Source: Pseudenterobacter timonensis
Lineage (GTDB): Bacteria > Pseudomonadota > Gammaproteobacteria > Enterobacterales > Enterobacteriaceae
Reading direction: 5' to 3'
Length of the DNA stretch: 64,000 nt
NCBI RefSeq assembly: GCF_900021175.1
Contig: NZ_FCOP01000013.1
Location: 248,001 to 312,000, forward strand
Shown here one piece after another: positions 52,099 through 61,888 of the stretch. The number at the start of each line of letters is the position of its first letter. Positions within the stretch are counted from its first letter, which is position 1. Both the position numbers and the translations under genes were made by a program. The notes below the pieces were generated by a model. It did no database searches. It had not been told where the DNA came from and saw only the letters and a list, made by a program, of their open reading frames with translations.

Positions 52099-52659
52099 CT
52101 ACGCTTCACTGGCGATAATTTGTTCGATGGTCCAGGGGTGGAACTTCACCGTCACGCTACCGTCGGTAACGGCAAGCGTCGGGTTAGGCAGCCGCTCGCG
52201 TTCCCCTTTTGGCGAGCTGGTTTTGACCGCAATCCCCGGCTGGCTGAGTCCTTCATCGCTTAGCAGTGCCAGGGCGCGGGCATTCAGCGTCTCCGGCTCG
52301 CCGGGGAGGACAATCTCGATATGCTCCCAGCCTTCATGGGGATAGCGCTTTTCGCCGGGCCAGGGCAGCTCCACCACGTGAAACTGCCAGTGGGCGACGC
52401 AGACCGGCTGGCGCAGCCGGAAGAGGCAGATAGGCCGCCCGTTAATGATATTCTCCGACAACAGCTCGCCGCACTGCTCAAATCCCTTGCGCCAGCGCTC
52501 CGCCGTGGCGTTCTGGTGGCAGCGCAGGGAGATGTGATCGGCCGCAAGCGGCGCAATATCCAGACCGAGACGAGTGGCAAGTTCTGTGAACGCCTGGGTG
52601 AATCGGGGTAAATCAGCTGAAATATCATGCAGTTCTTCAATGGATTGCCAGTTCGCCAT
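52099..52659 (-). CDS. yecM: YecM, VOC-fold family protein
   Basis: A 186-residue protein like E. coli YecM, which has a glyoxalase/VOC-type metal-binding fold and no known reaction. DHISLRCHQNATAERWRKG (about 41-59) and the CLFRLRQPVCVAHWQFHVVELPWPG region (about 78-102) show the VOC pattern with possible metal-binding His and Glu residues. It follows cutC's start by 86 bases on the same strand and is divergent from argS. Confidence 0.9.
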   Translation of the reverse strand: MANWQSIEELHDISADLPRFTQAFTELATRLGLDIAPLAADHISLRCHQNATAERWRKGFEQCGELLSENIINGRPICLFRLRQPVCVAHWQFHVVELPWPGEKRYPHEGWEHIEIVLPGEPETLNARALALLSDEGLSQPGIAVKTSSPKGERERLPNPTLAVTDGSVTVKFHPWTIEQIIASEA

Positions 52660-52897
52660 CGTTGCCTCTCTTAAACAGATTGAAAGGCGCTAATTTACCC
52701 CGTTGCGCCCGCCCGACCAACCGCTGATTTTCCGGCGCGGCGACTGCATGCTTATGCAGCTTTAACGCCACGGTTTTCCGATCCGCTCCCGGCGCGCGGA
52801 GTGCTGACGGCAAAGGCCATTTGCAGTATACTCCCGCCCTAATTCTTTAACTTGCGCGGGGAAGTGATTGCCCGCAGCGAAAATGTAAGGTATCCAG

Positions 52898-54631
52898 GTG
52901 AATATTCAGTCTCTTCTCTCCGAAAAAGTCAGTCAGGCACTGATTGCCGCAGGCGCGCCTGCGGATTGCGAGCCGCAGGTTCGTCAGTCAGCGAAGGTGC
53001 AGTTTGGCGACTATCAGGCTAATGGCGTGATGGCAGTAGCTAAAAAACTGGGCATGCCGCCGCGACAGCTCGCAGAACAGGTACTGTCTCATCTGGATCT
53101 CGCCGGTATCGCCAGCAAAACCGAGATTGCCGGTCCGGGCTTTATCAACATTTTCCTTGACCCGGCGTTCCTGGCGCAGAATGTGGAAGCGGCGCTGAAG
53201 TCCGACCGCCTTGGCGTCAGCCAGCCCGACGCGCAGACCGTCGTGGTCGATTACTCGGCGCCGAACGTGGCGAAAGAGATGCACGTGGGCCATCTGCGCT
53301 CCACTATTATCGGCGATGCGGCCGTTCGTACCCTTGAGTTCCTGGGCCATAAGGTGATCCGCGCCAACCACGTGGGCGACTGGGGCACCCAGTTCGGGAT
53401 GCTGATTGCGTATCTGGAAAAGCAGCAGCAGGAGAACGCGGGCGAAATGGCGCTGGCGGATCTGGAAGGGTTTTACCGCGAAGCGAAAAAGCACTACGAC
53501 GAAGACGAAGCGTTCGCCGAGCGCGCGCGCAGCTATGTGGTTAAGCTGCAGGGCGGCGATACGTATTTCCTTGAGATGTGGCGCAAGCTGGTGGACATTA
53601 CCATGTCCCAGAACCAGATCACCTACGATCGTCTCAACGTGACGCTCACCCGCGACGACGTGATGGGTGAAAGCCTCTATAACCCGATGCTGCCGGGCAT
53701 CGTGGCCGATCTGAAGGCCAAAGGGCTGGCGGTGGAGAGTGATGGCGCGACGGTGGTTTTCCTTGATGAGTTCAAAAACAAGGAAGGCGAACCGATGGGC
53801 GTTATCATCCAGAAAAAGGATGGCGGCTATCTTTACACCACCACCGACATCGCCTGTGCGAAATATCGCTACGAGACGCTGCATGCGGATCGTGTGCTCT
53901 ATTACATCGACTCCCGTCAGCACCAGCACCTGATGCAGGCGTGGACGATCGTGCGTAAGGCGGGCTATGTGCCGGACTCCGTACCGCTGGAACACCATAT
54001 GTTCGGCATGATGCTGGGCAAAGATGGCAAACCGTTCAAAACCCGCGCGGGCGGGACGGTGAAGCTGGCTGACCTGCTGGACGAAGCGCTGGAGCGCGCC
54101 CGTCGCCTGGTGGCGGAGAAGAACCCGGATATGCCGGCGGACGAGCTGGAGAAACTGGCGAACGCGGTGGGTATCGGGGCGGTGAAATATGCGGATCTCT
54201 CCAAAAACCGCACCACCGACTACATCTTCGACTGGGACAATATGCTGGCGTTCGAGGGCAATACCGCGCCGTATATGCAGTATGCCTACACCCGCGTGCT
54301 CTCCGTGTTCCGTAAAGCGAACATCGATGAAAGCGTGCTGGCTAACGCGGCCGTTCTGCTGAATGAAGATCGTGAAGCGCAGCTGGCGGCGCGTCTGCTG
54401 CAGTTTGAAGAGACGCTCTCCATCGTGGCCCGCGACGGTACGCCGCACGTGATGTGCGCTTATCTGTACGATGTGGCCGGCCTCTTCTCTGGCTTCTACG
54501 AGCACTGCCCGATTCTTTCCGCTGAGAGCGAAGCGGTACGTAACAGCCGTCTGAAGCTGGCGCAGCTGACGGCGAAAACCCTGAAGCTGGGTCTGGATAC
54601 CCTGGGTATCGAAACCGTAGAGCGTATGTAA
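52898..54631 (+). CDS. argS: Arginyl-tRNA synthetase
   Basis: A 577-residue class I synthetase charging tRNA-Arg. The HIGH-type motif is in [20 protein letters not shown] (HVGH about 129-132). The class I KMSK region is replaced or weak, as in E. coli ArgRS ([17 protein letters not shown]). The N-terminal additional domain binds the tRNA D-loop, and the C-terminal helical domain reads the anticodon. A GTG start at 52898, preceded by AAGGTATCCAG, matches E. coli. A long repeat array follows. Confidence 0.97.
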   Translation: MNIQSLLSEKVSQALIAAGAPADCEPQVRQSAKVQFGDYQANGVMAVAKKLGMPPRQLAEQVLSHLDLAGIASKTEIAGPGFINIFLDPAFLAQNVEAALKSDRLGVSQPDAQTVVVDYSAPNVAKEMHVGHLRSTIIGDAAVRTLEFLGHKVIRANHVGDWGTQFGMLIAYLEKQQQENAGEMALADLEGFYREAKKHYDEDEAFAERARSYVVKLQGGDTYFLEMWRKLVDITMSQNQITYDRLNVTLTRDDVMGESLYNPMLPGIVADLKAKGLAVESDGATVVFLDEFKNKEGEPMGVIIQKKDGGYLYTTTDIACAKYRYETLHADRVLYYIDSRQHQHLMQAWTIVRKAGYVPDSVPLEHHMFGMMLGKDGKPFKTRAGGTVKLADLLDEALERARRLVAEKNPDMPADELEKLANAVGIGAVKYADLSKNRTTDYIFDWDNMLAFEGNTAPYMQYAYTRVLSVFRKANIDESVLANAAVLLNEDREAQLAARLLQFEETLSIVARDGTPHVMCAYLYDVAGLFSGFYEHCPILSAESEAVRNSRLKLAQLTAKTLKLGLDTLGIETVERM

Positions 54632-54653
54632 CTGTTTTAATGGTGCGGGAAAA

Positions 54654-55120
54654 TGCCTGATGGCGCTTCGCTTATCAGGCCTGCAAAGACTGTTAAACCG
54701 ATACCACCGCTTGTAGCCCCGGTAAGCGCAGCGCCACCGGGGAAAATGCCTGATGGCGCTTCGCTTATCAGGCCTACAAAGGACTGTTAAACCGATACCA
54801 CCGCTTGTAGCCCCGGTAAGCGCAGCGCCACCGGGGAAAATGCCTGATGGCGCTTCGCTTATCATGCCTGCAAAGACTATTAAACCGATACCACCGTTTG
54901 TAGCCCCGGTAAGCGCAGCGCCACCGGGGAAAATGCCTGATGGCGCTTCGCTTATCAGGCCTACAAAAGACTATTAAACCGATACCACCGCTTGTAGCCC
55001 CGGTAAGCGCAGCGCCACCGGGGAAAATGCCTGATGGCGCTTCGCTTATCAGGCCTACAAAGACTGTTAAACCGATACCACCGTTTGTAGCCCCGGTAAG
55101 CGCAGCGCCACCGGGGAAAT
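54654..55120 (+). repeat. Five tandem 93/94-bp REP-containing units after argS
   Basis: TGGCGCTTCGCTTATCAGGC (one copy has ATGC) recurs at 54661, 54754, 54848, 54941 and 55035, giving periods of 93, 94, 93 and 94. Each unit joins one REP palindrome (GCCTGATGGCGC...ATCAGGCCT) to a second type (TAGCCCCGGTAAGCGCAGCG then CCACCGGGG), with CTGTTAAACCGATACCACCG between. Copies differ at only a few bases, so expansion is recent. The array fills nearly all of the argS-rhiN gap; no gene is seen in it. Confidence 0.92.
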
Positions 55121-55130
55121 AGCCAATAAA

Positions 55131-55155
55131 AAACCGGCAAATGCCGGTTTTTTTT
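55131..55155. terminator. Bidirectional terminator after the argS repeat array
   Basis: AAACCGGCAAATGCCGGTTT is followed by six further T residues and preceded by AATAAA. It can end argS transcripts on the plus strand and rhiN transcripts on the minus strand, since it starts just past the rhiN stop (55157). Confidence 0.85.
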
Positions 55156-55156
55156 A

Positions 55157-56296
55157 TCAGAAATATTTCCGTAAATATTCCGTCAGACAGAGAATGGCCA
55201 TCGCCTGCCCGTACGGCATGGAGGTGAGCGGGATCTGGCGATAAAACTCCAGATCGCTCCCCATCCCGGTACCAAACGACGTCTGCAGCAGCTCTCCTTC
55301 CGGGGAGATATTTTTCACAATCCCGCGAATCGCCTTCTCCGCCACGGTCGCATACTCCGCCGGAACATAGCGCTTACGTACCGCCTTCAGAATGCCATAG
55401 GCAAAACCGGCCGTTGCGGATGCCTCCAGGTAGGAGTTGTTATCATCCAGCAGCGTATGCCACAGGCCGCTCTCATCCTGGCATTTCGCCAGCGCGGCGA
55501 TCTGCGCGTTCAGGACCTGGAGCAGATAACGGCGTACGGCGCTCTCTTCAGGCAGATCCACCAGCTCGATAAAATCGGGGATCACGATGGTCAGCCAGCT
55601 GTTGCCGCGCGCCCAGCGTGCTTTGGCAAAGTTATGGTGGCCTTCGTAGTTCCAGCCGTGGAACCACAGCCCGGTTTCCCGGTCCATCAGGTTCTGGATA
55701 TGCAGCAGGAACTGATAGATGGCCTCTTCAACATACGCGGGGCGATCCAGCAGCTTGCCGATTTTCGCCAGCGGCAGCACCGTCATCATCAGCGTGTCAT
55801 CCCACATCTGCTGGTGATTCTCTTCCGCCAGGGTGATGTGCTGCATACCGCCATGTTCGGTGCGCGGCATCTCGTACATCGCCCACTCCGCCCAGCTCTC
55901 CAGCCACGGCAGCCAGGCGGGGTTTTTCGTCTCTTCATAGCGATACGCCAGGGTCAGAAACGGCGCCATGGTGTTGACGTTTTTGGTGGTTGCCCCCTCG
56001 CTGAAACGTTCGGTAAACCAGCTGTCGATAATGTCGCGCATGGCGACATCCCCGGTCTGGCAGTAATACTGCCAGATACCGTAAAGGCCAACGCCGTGTG
56101 TCCACTCCCAGCCTGCCCAGCCTTTGGTGTCAATCACGCGTCCGTCATCCAGCCGCAGTAAAAATTCGCCGGTTTTGTCATGGATGTTCACCAGATTATG
56201 GGTCACCTTTTCAATCAGCGATTTCAGCTCATCCCGGGCGATAAAGCGCTCCGGCTGGCAGAGTAATGGGCTATGTTTGACAGGCCAAACCTTCAT
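55157..56296 (-). CDS. rhiN: Unsaturated rhamnogalacturonyl hydrolase, GH105 (RhiN type)
   Basis: A 379-residue GH105 enzyme (YteR/YesR/RhiN family) that removes the unsaturated galacturonic residue from rhamnogalacturonan oligomers in the cytoplasm. No signal peptide is present. The alpha/alpha-barrel family motifs WEWTHGVGLYGIWQYY (about 63-78), QMWDDTLMMTVLPLAKIG (Asp about 165, the likely catalytic acid) and RWARGNSWLTIVIPDF are visible. It follows the transporter gene by four bases, the same pairing as the Dickeya rhiTN operon. The symbol is by analogy. Confidence 0.82.
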   Translation of the reverse strand: MKVWPVKHSPLLCQPERFIARDELKSLIEKVTHNLVNIHDKTGEFLLRLDDGRVIDTKGWAGWEWTHGVGLYGIWQYYCQTGDVAMRDIIDSWFTERFSEGATTKNVNTMAPFLTLAYRYEETKNPAWLPWLESWAEWAMYEMPRTEHGGMQHITLAEENHQQMWDDTLMMTVLPLAKIGKLLDRPAYVEEAIYQFLLHIQNLMDRETGLWFHGWNYEGHHNFAKARWARGNSWLTIVIPDFIELVDLPEESAVRRYLLQVLNAQIAALAKCQDESGLWHTLLDDNNSYLEASATAGFAYGILKAVRKRYVPAEYATVAEKAIRGIVKNISPEGELLQTSFGTGMGSDLEFYRQIPLTSMPYGQAMAILCLTEYLRKYF

Positions 56297-56300
56297 ATTC

Positions 56301-57884
56301 TTAACCTCTGTGATATGTCGAATTCAGGACCGCGCCGGGCTTCAGGGAAGGCGCAGCCGGTTTATTACGATTCAGATAGCCGATATTGTTATTGCCCCAC
56401 AGCGACTCGTACGGCATCCCGGCCAGCATCTCCACCGTGGCGCGGGCCTGCGGCGTTATCGCCTCGGGCATTGCGCGCCCGGACTCGCGCATTCTGGCGG
56501 TCTCTTCACGCAGGGTGCTGTGGGTTTGCAGGTTGAGCTTAAAGCGCAGCGAGACCAGGAAACCGCAGGCGAGCACCAGCAGCGTACCCACGCTTAAGAT
56601 CATCAGAATGGTGTGGCTCACCTCTGCAGGCTGAACTTTCTGGCCGCTGACGAAGCCGGACATCTGCATCACGATCCCCACCAGCATCACCGCCCCGGCC
56701 TGGGAGGCCTTGCGGGTCAGGGTCATGATCCCGGCGAAGATCCCCTCCCGGCGCTGACCGGTAATGACTTCATCCACGTCGGCAATGTAGGTGTAGGTGT
56801 TCCACGGCACGTAGTTGATACCGCCGCGTCCCAGACCGGCAATCGCCGATACCAGCAGCAGCAGAGAATAGATATCGCTCAGACCGGCATAGTAGAGCAG
56901 TGCATAGGAGAGCGAGGCGAGACCGAACAGTACCACCACCATACGGTAGGAAGGAGCCGGCCCAAAGCGAATGCAGAGCGGGATCATGCCGATTACGGCG
57001 ATAAACTGGAAGGTCGCCATGGTGCCCAGCAGGTTAGAAGCCATGGACGCTTCCTGCATCAGCACAAAGACCACGTAATAGGTAAAGACTGCATTAAAGA
57101 CATCCTGGGCGATATAGCCGCCGAGGTACATCCCCAGATGCTGGCGGAAGATCTTGATGCGCAGGGTGGAGCTGAGTTCGATAATCAGGCGGTTGATGCT
57201 CTGACTTAAGGTCAGCTGCTTCTTCTCCTCTTCGGCGCGCAGCGCCGCTTCGGTCCACTCTTCACGCGGCCGCTCCCAGGTGAAGCACCAGACAAGGATA
57301 AGCATCACCGCGCAAAGAACGGAGAAGACCAGGCTTGCGTAAAAGAAGGAGATGGCGTTGTCTTTGCCGAAGTGGGTCAGCAGGATCCCCGGCAGGAACG
57401 AAGCCAGGATCGCCGACATTTGCGCCATCGAAATGCGCGCGCCGGAAAATTTGGTCTTCTGTTTGAAATCATCGGTCATCTCCGGCACCAGCGTCTCATA
57501 AGGCACCAGGATCATGGTGTAGATGATATCGAACAGCAGATAGGTGAGCAGGTAGTACCAGAAGCTCATCTCGCCAACCCACATCAGCGAATAGCTGAAT
57601 ACGCAGGGAATACCGAGCAGGATAAAGAATTTACGGCGACCGAAGCGTTTACCAAACCAGGTCGAGCCGAAGTTATCGGTCAGAAAGCCCATCAGGGGGC
57701 TGACCACCGCGTCCAGCACCCTGGCGGCGGCAAAAATGAAGGTCGCCTGAATCGGGGAGAGCCCGCAGAAGGTCGTGTAAAAATATAACAGCCAGGCGGC
57801 GGTGAGGGCTGTCGTGCCTGCCCCGAGGAAGTCGCCTGACCCGTACGCTAAATAGTTTACGAGTCCGATTTTACGTTTTTTCAT
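56301..57884 (-). CDS. rhiT: GPH/MFS family rhamnogalacturonide transporter (RhiT type)
   Basis: A 527-residue sugar:cation symporter of the GPH family with 12 predicted membrane helices. KIGLVNYLAYGSGDFLGAG (about 4-22) and the DNFGSTWFGKRFGRRKFFIL region (about 72-91, the family RxGxR-type loop) are typical. It is longer than MelB-like members, as are RhiT and TogT. The ATG at 57884 (MKKRKIGL) was preferred over a TTG nine bases upstream, which has no room for a ribosome site. With rhiN and a KdgR box upstream, rhamnogalacturonan oligomers are the likely substrate. Confidence 0.8.
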   Translation of the reverse strand: MKKRKIGLVNYLAYGSGDFLGAGTTALTAAWLLYFYTTFCGLSPIQATFIFAAARVLDAVVSPLMGFLTDNFGSTWFGKRFGRRKFFILLGIPCVFSYSLMWVGEMSFWYYLLTYLLFDIIYTMILVPYETLVPEMTDDFKQKTKFSGARISMAQMSAILASFLPGILLTHFGKDNAISFFYASLVFSVLCAVMLILVWCFTWERPREEWTEAALRAEEEKKQLTLSQSINRLIIELSSTLRIKIFRQHLGMYLGGYIAQDVFNAVFTYYVVFVLMQEASMASNLLGTMATFQFIAVIGMIPLCIRFGPAPSYRMVVVLFGLASLSYALLYYAGLSDIYSLLLLVSAIAGLGRGGINYVPWNTYTYIADVDEVITGQRREGIFAGIMTLTRKASQAGAVMLVGIVMQMSGFVSGQKVQPAEVSHTILMILSVGTLLVLACGFLVSLRFKLNLQTHSTLREETARMRESGRAMPEAITPQARATVEMLAGMPYESLWGNNNIGYLNRNKPAAPSLKPGAVLNSTYHRG

Positions 57885-58049
57885 TGCCGTCAACCCTGTG
57901 AGTGTTGGGAGACTCCCTGTAAACAGACCTCATCGGGAGTTTTTACACGGCTACAGTAAAAGCATCGCTATGTTGATACCTTTCTGTTTTTGCCACCCCC
58001 AGGCCAGGGATGGCAAAAATGCAAAGAGAGCCAATACGCGCTTCACTGA

Positions 58050-58070
58050 TTTATAAAACAGCGTTTCTTT
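58050..58070 (-). promoter_or_regulatory. KdgR box upstream of rhiT-rhiN
   Basis: On the minus strand AAAGAAACGCTGTTTTATAAA matches the KdgR consensus AATRAAAYRNYRTTTYAYTWA at 19 of 21 positions, with a perfect 13-base core. It lies about 165 bases before the rhiT start, in the flhE-rhiT gap. KdgR is the pectin regulon repressor, relieved by 2-keto-3-deoxygluconate. Confidence 0.75.
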
Positions 58071-58142
58071 TGCATCAAAAGGAGGGGCCATTTTTGCGAT
58101 CTGCGTTCAGGTTCTGCTGAAAAATGGCGAAAAGACGGGCGG

Positions 58143-58535
58143 TTAGCGGTAGTTAACAATCACCTCATTACGCTGCACTTTCAGGGCGGGGATCAGACGC
58201 CCGCCGCCGGGCACCTCCCAGATAAAACGCAACGGTTCAACGGCGGGCACGCCGCTAAAGGCGTGCGTAGTGCCGCTTTCGCCATCCAGCTCGGTGCAAC
58301 GGGACTGGGAGCAGAGACGCGCCCTCAAACCGGCGGGCGTTGGGCCGATGAGCTGGTAGCGCCAGGCCACCAGCGTCATCTGACCGGAAACCGGCGTCGC
58401 GGGCGCCAGCACCCGCGACGAGGCGGCCACGCCACGGTGGTTCAGGGTCAGGCCGATACTGCTCGCCTGCCAGCTCCCCTCTCCCGCCGCCTCTGCCGCC
58501 AGCGGTAAAAAGAGCAGCCAGAGCCAGTTACGCAT
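58143..58535 (-). CDS. flhE: Flagellar protein FlhE
   Basis: A 130-residue periplasmic protein. The signal peptide ends after AAEAA (about residue 16), and the mature chain starts GEGSWQASSIGLTLNHRG. In Salmonella FlhE is thought to limit proton leak through the flagellar export gate. A conserved cysteine pair is present (ARLCSQSRCTEL), and the C-terminus LKVQRNEVIVNYR equals E. coli. The ATG at 58535 shares one base with the flhA stop (TGATG). It is the last gene of flhBAE. Confidence 0.95.
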   Translation of the reverse strand: MRNWLWLLFLPLAAEAAGEGSWQASSIGLTLNHRGVAASSRVLAPATPVSGQMTLVAWRYQLIGPTPAGLRARLCSQSRCTELDGESGTTHAFSGVPAVEPLRFIWEVPGGGRLIPALKVQRNEVIVNYR

Positions 58536-60613
58536 CACTTACCTCCTATCGTTGCCGTCATGCGGATATGCCGGTTATCGGACAGCTCCATATTAGAGAG
58601 CACCACCAGCTGCGGCAGGCTGCGGCGCAGGAAGCGGGAGAGCAGCGGACGCAGGGCATGGTTGACCAGCAGCACCGGCGGCGCGCCGAGCATCTCCTGA
58701 CGGCCCAGCGCCTCCTGGGTCTGCGCCAGCAGCCGATCCGCCAGACCGGGCTCCAGCCCGCCGCCCCCCTGCAGCGCCTGCAGCAACAGCCGCTCCAGCG
58801 GCGTATCCAGGCCGATGACCTGCACCTCTCCGCTGCCCGGGAACCACAGCTGAGTGATGGCTCGTCCCAGCGCCACGCGCACCACGGCGGTCAGCTCGTG
58901 CGGATCGCTCTGTAGCGGCGCGTGCTCCGCCAGCGTCTCCAGAATGGTGCGCATATCGCGGATCGGCACTTTCTCATCCAGCAGATTTTGCAGCACCTTA
59001 TGCAGGGTGGTGAGCGTCACGACCCCCGGCACCAGATCTTCGGTCAGCTTCGGCATCTCCTGGGTCACGCGATCCAGCAGCTGCTGCGCCTCCTGGCGCC
59101 CAAACAGCTCGGCGGCGAACTGGCCGATAAGGTGGTTAAGGTGGGTCGCCACCACGGTGCTCGCCTCCACCACCGTATAGCCCTGGATCTGCGCCTGCTC
59201 TTTCAGGGCGCTCTCGATCCAGATAGCCGCCAGCCCAAAGGCGGGGTCGATCGTCTGTTCGCCCGGCAGCGTGCCCGCGGCGGTGCCGGGGTTAATTGCC
59301 AGCCAGCGCCCCGGATAGGCGTCTCCGCTGCCAATCTCCACCCCTTTCATCAGGATGCGGTAGCGGGCGGGCGGCAGATCCATATTGTCGCGAATATGCA
59401 CCACCGGCGGCAGGAAGCCCATATCCTGGGCAAATTTCTTACGGATGCTGCGGATGCGGCCCAGCAGTTCGCCATCCTGCTGGAAGTCCACCATCGGGAT
59501 GAGGCGATAGCCCACCTCCATGCCCAGGGAGTCCTCCAGTTGAACGTCGTTCCAGGAGGCTTCCACCGCCTGGGTGTTCTCCGGCTGCCGGACCGGGGCC
59601 GCCGGCTCCTGCGGTTTTGTCTCCCGCCCGCGCATCCACCAGGCCAGCCCCAGCAGCGCCGCGGTAAAGAGCAGAAAGACCAGGTTTGGCATACCGGGCA
59701 CCAGACCGAGCAGCCCCAGCACCGCTGCGGAGAGCAGCATCACCTGGGGATTGCTGAACAGCTGCCCCACCATCTGCTCGCCCACATCCTGATCGGTGCT
59801 GACGCGGGTGACGATCACGCCCGCGGCGGTGGAGATGACCAGCGCCGGGATCTGCGCCACCAGGCCGTCGCCGATGGTCAGCAGGGTGTAGCTCTCCGCC
59901 GCATGTCCCATATCCATCCCGTGTTGCAGCACCCCCACCAGCAGGCCGCCCACCACGTTAATCACCATGATCAGGATGCCCGCGATGGCATCGCCGCGCA
60001 CAAATTTACTCGCCCCGTCCATGGAGCCGTAAAAGTCCGCCTCCTGGGTCACCTCGGAGCGGCGCTTTTTCGCCTCCTCTTCGCCAATCAGCCCGGCGTT
60101 GAGATCGGCGTCGATCGCCATCTGTTTGCCCGGCATCCCGTCCAGCACGAAGCGCGCCCCCACTTCCGCGATACGCCCCGCGCCTTTGGTGATAACCATA
60201 AAGTTGATGATCACGAGGATGATAAAGACCACGATACCGATGGCAAAGTTACCGCCCACCAGGAAGTGGCCGAAAGCCTCCACTACCTTTCCTGCCGCCG
60301 CGCCGCCGGTGTGCCCTTCCATCAGAATGATACGGGTGGAGGCGACGTTCAGCGCCAGGCGCAGCAGCGTGGTGAAGAGCAGGATGGTCGGGAAGGCGGC
60401 AAACTCCAGCGTGCGCTGGGTGAACATTGCCACCAGCAGTACCATAATGGAGAGCGCGATATTGAAGGTGAACAGCAGATCGAGGATGAACGCCGGCAGC
60501 GGCAGAACCATCATCGAGAGGATCAGCAGGATAAGTATCGGCCCGGCCAGCACCTGCCATTGCGTCGATTTCATATTGCCGGGCAGGCGCAGCATTGCTA
60601 CCAGATTAGCCAT
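58535..60613 (-). CDS. flhA: Flagellar type III export gate protein FlhA
   Basis: A 692-residue export gate component. The N-terminal half has eight predicted membrane helices with the FHIPEP-like loop (GAGRIAEVGARFVLDGMPGKQMAIDADLNAG by position, about 143-173). The C-terminal half is the cytoplasmic ring docking substrates and chaperones. The ATG at 60613 gives the E. coli length; a GTG precedes it directly. It overlaps flhB by eight bases and flhE by one, so translation is coupled through the operon. Confidence 0.98.
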   Translation of the reverse strand: MANLVAMLRLPGNMKSTQWQVLAGPILILLILSMMVLPLPAFILDLLFTFNIALSIMVLLVAMFTQRTLEFAAFPTILLFTTLLRLALNVASTRIILMEGHTGGAAAGKVVEAFGHFLVGGNFAIGIVVFIILVIINFMVITKGAGRIAEVGARFVLDGMPGKQMAIDADLNAGLIGEEEAKKRRSEVTQEADFYGSMDGASKFVRGDAIAGILIMVINVVGGLLVGVLQHGMDMGHAAESYTLLTIGDGLVAQIPALVISTAAGVIVTRVSTDQDVGEQMVGQLFSNPQVMLLSAAVLGLLGLVPGMPNLVFLLFTAALLGLAWWMRGRETKPQEPAAPVRQPENTQAVEASWNDVQLEDSLGMEVGYRLIPMVDFQQDGELLGRIRSIRKKFAQDMGFLPPVVHIRDNMDLPPARYRILMKGVEIGSGDAYPGRWLAINPGTAAGTLPGEQTIDPAFGLAAIWIESALKEQAQIQGYTVVEASTVVATHLNHLIGQFAAELFGRQEAQQLLDRVTQEMPKLTEDLVPGVVTLTTLHKVLQNLLDEKVPIRDMRTILETLAEHAPLQSDPHELTAVVRVALGRAITQLWFPGSGEVQVIGLDTPLERLLLQALQGGGGLEPGLADRLLAQTQEALGRQEMLGAPPVLLVNHALRPLLSRFLRRSLPQLVVLSNMELSDNRHIRMTATIGGK

Positions 60614-61754
60614 CACTTTCCTTCTCGTTCAAAAAATCCAGCGCCTCGGGCACCGGAAGGTTGTCAGGTTTGACGGGACGTTGCCCGCCCGCCAGCCGCC
60701 AGCGTTTCAGCTGCCAGACCCAGGCCAGCACCTCCGCTACGGCGGCGTAAAGCTGCCCCGGGATCTGCTGGCCGATTTCAGCATGACGATAGAGGGCGCG
60801 CGCCAGCGGCGGCGCCTCCAGAATCGGCACCCGGTTTTCCGTTCCTATTTCACGGATGCGCAGCGCGATAAGCCCTGCCCCCTTCGCCACCACCTTCGGG
60901 GCGCTCATCTTGTTCTCGTCATAGCGCAGCGCCACCGAGTAGTGGGTCGGGTTAGTGACTATCACGTCCGCTTTCGGCACATCCTCCATCATGCGACGAC
61001 GGGCGGCGGCGCGCTGCATCTGGCGGATTCGCCCCTTCACGTGCGGGTCCCCCTCCATCTGCTTATATTCGTCGCGAATATCCTGGCGGGACATGCGCAG
61101 CTTTTTCAGGTGGCTGTAGATCTGGAAAAAGACGTCAAAGCCCACCATCGGAATGATGCTCAGCACCACCAGCAGCGCGCCAAGCCCCACCAGATTCAGC
61201 GCATCACCCATCGCGGTGAGGGGCGATTCGCTGATCAGGTGCATCATCTCCGGCCACTTGTGCCAGAGGTAGAAGCCTGCGGCGCTGCCCATCAGCACCG
61301 ATTTCAGCAGCGCCTTGACCAGCTCCGCGCCGCTCTGGGCGGAGAACATCCGCGCAATACCCGGCAGGGGGTTGAGTTTGGAGAATTTTGGCTGCAGCGA
61401 TTTGCCGCTAAAGACCAGCCCGCCCAGCATGACCGGGGAGACGAGCGCCACCAGTACCACCCCGGCAATCAGCGGCAGCAGGGCAATCATGGCGTTTTTA
61501 ATCAGTTGAATGATTTGGCTGAGGATCAGATTCGGATCGTTGACCATGCTGTGGTCGAAACGCAGCCCGGCGGCGAGCATGGCGGCCAGCCTGCGGGCAA
61601 GCGACTCGCCGCCCCACCAGATGATGCACACGCCGACAACCAGGATCAGCAACGAAGTCAGCTCTCTGGAACGGGGGATCTGCCCTTCCTCACGCGCTTT
61701 TTCAAGTCGGTGGGGTGTGGGGGCTTCTGTTTTGTCCTCGTTATCTTCTGCCAC
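60606..61754 (-). CDS. flhB: Flagellar export switch protein FlhB
   Basis: A 382-residue membrane protein that sets the switch from rod/hook to filament export. Four predicted helices span about 30-210. The self-cleavage motif NPTH is in VIVTNPTHYSVALRYD (about 264-279). The N-terminus DKTEAPTPHRLEKAREEGQI is typical. The length equals E. coli FlhB. It heads flhBAE and is separated from cheZ by 134 bases that hold terminators and presumably its FlhDC-dependent promoter. Confidence 0.98.
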   Translation of the reverse strand: MAEDNEDKTEAPTPHRLEKAREEGQIPRSRELTSLLILVVGVCIIWWGGESLARRLAAMLAAGLRFDHSMVNDPNLILSQIIQLIKNAMIALLPLIAGVVLVALVSPVMLGGLVFSGKSLQPKFSKLNPLPGIARMFSAQSGAELVKALLKSVLMGSAAGFYLWHKWPEMMHLISESPLTAMGDALNLVGLGALLVVLSIIPMVGFDVFFQIYSHLKKLRMSRQDIRDEYKQMEGDPHVKGRIRQMQRAAARRRMMEDVPKADVIVTNPTHYSVALRYDENKMSAPKVVAKGAGLIALRIREIGTENRVPILEAPPLARALYRHAEIGQQIPGQLYAAVAEVLAWVWQLKRWRLAGGQRPVKPDNLPVPEALDFLNEKESDG

Positions 61755-61816
61755 GGTGCGCTCGCTGCCTGAAATTCATGGCTATCATGCCAGCCGCGGG
61801 AAAAAGCAATGGCGGG

Positions 61817-61883
61817 AAAAGCCAGAGGATCCTGGCTCTTTTCGAAGGTTTTTAGCACTCTCCCCCGCCACGCCGGGGGAGAG
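61817..61883 (-). terminator. Two stem-loops between cheZ and flhB
   Basis: The first (61858-61883) pairs CTCTCCCCCG with CGGGGGAGAG straight after the cheZ stop and belongs to the window's GC-rich palindrome family. The second (61821-61836), read on the minus strand, is GCCAGGATCCTCTGGC followed by TTTT, a more classic terminator. They likely end the che operon before flhB. Confidence 0.7.
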
Positions 61884-61888
61884 GGAAA

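Noticed and set aside
54654-55120. Possible CRISPR array after argS
   Set aside because: The whole 93/94-base unit is conserved, including the parts that would be spacers, and the units contain REP palindromes. There are no unique spacers and no cas genes.
54753-55122. Short plus-strand frames with PIPPLVAPVSAAPPGK repeats
   Set aside because: They translate the REP array in register; they have no start signal and are not protein-like.
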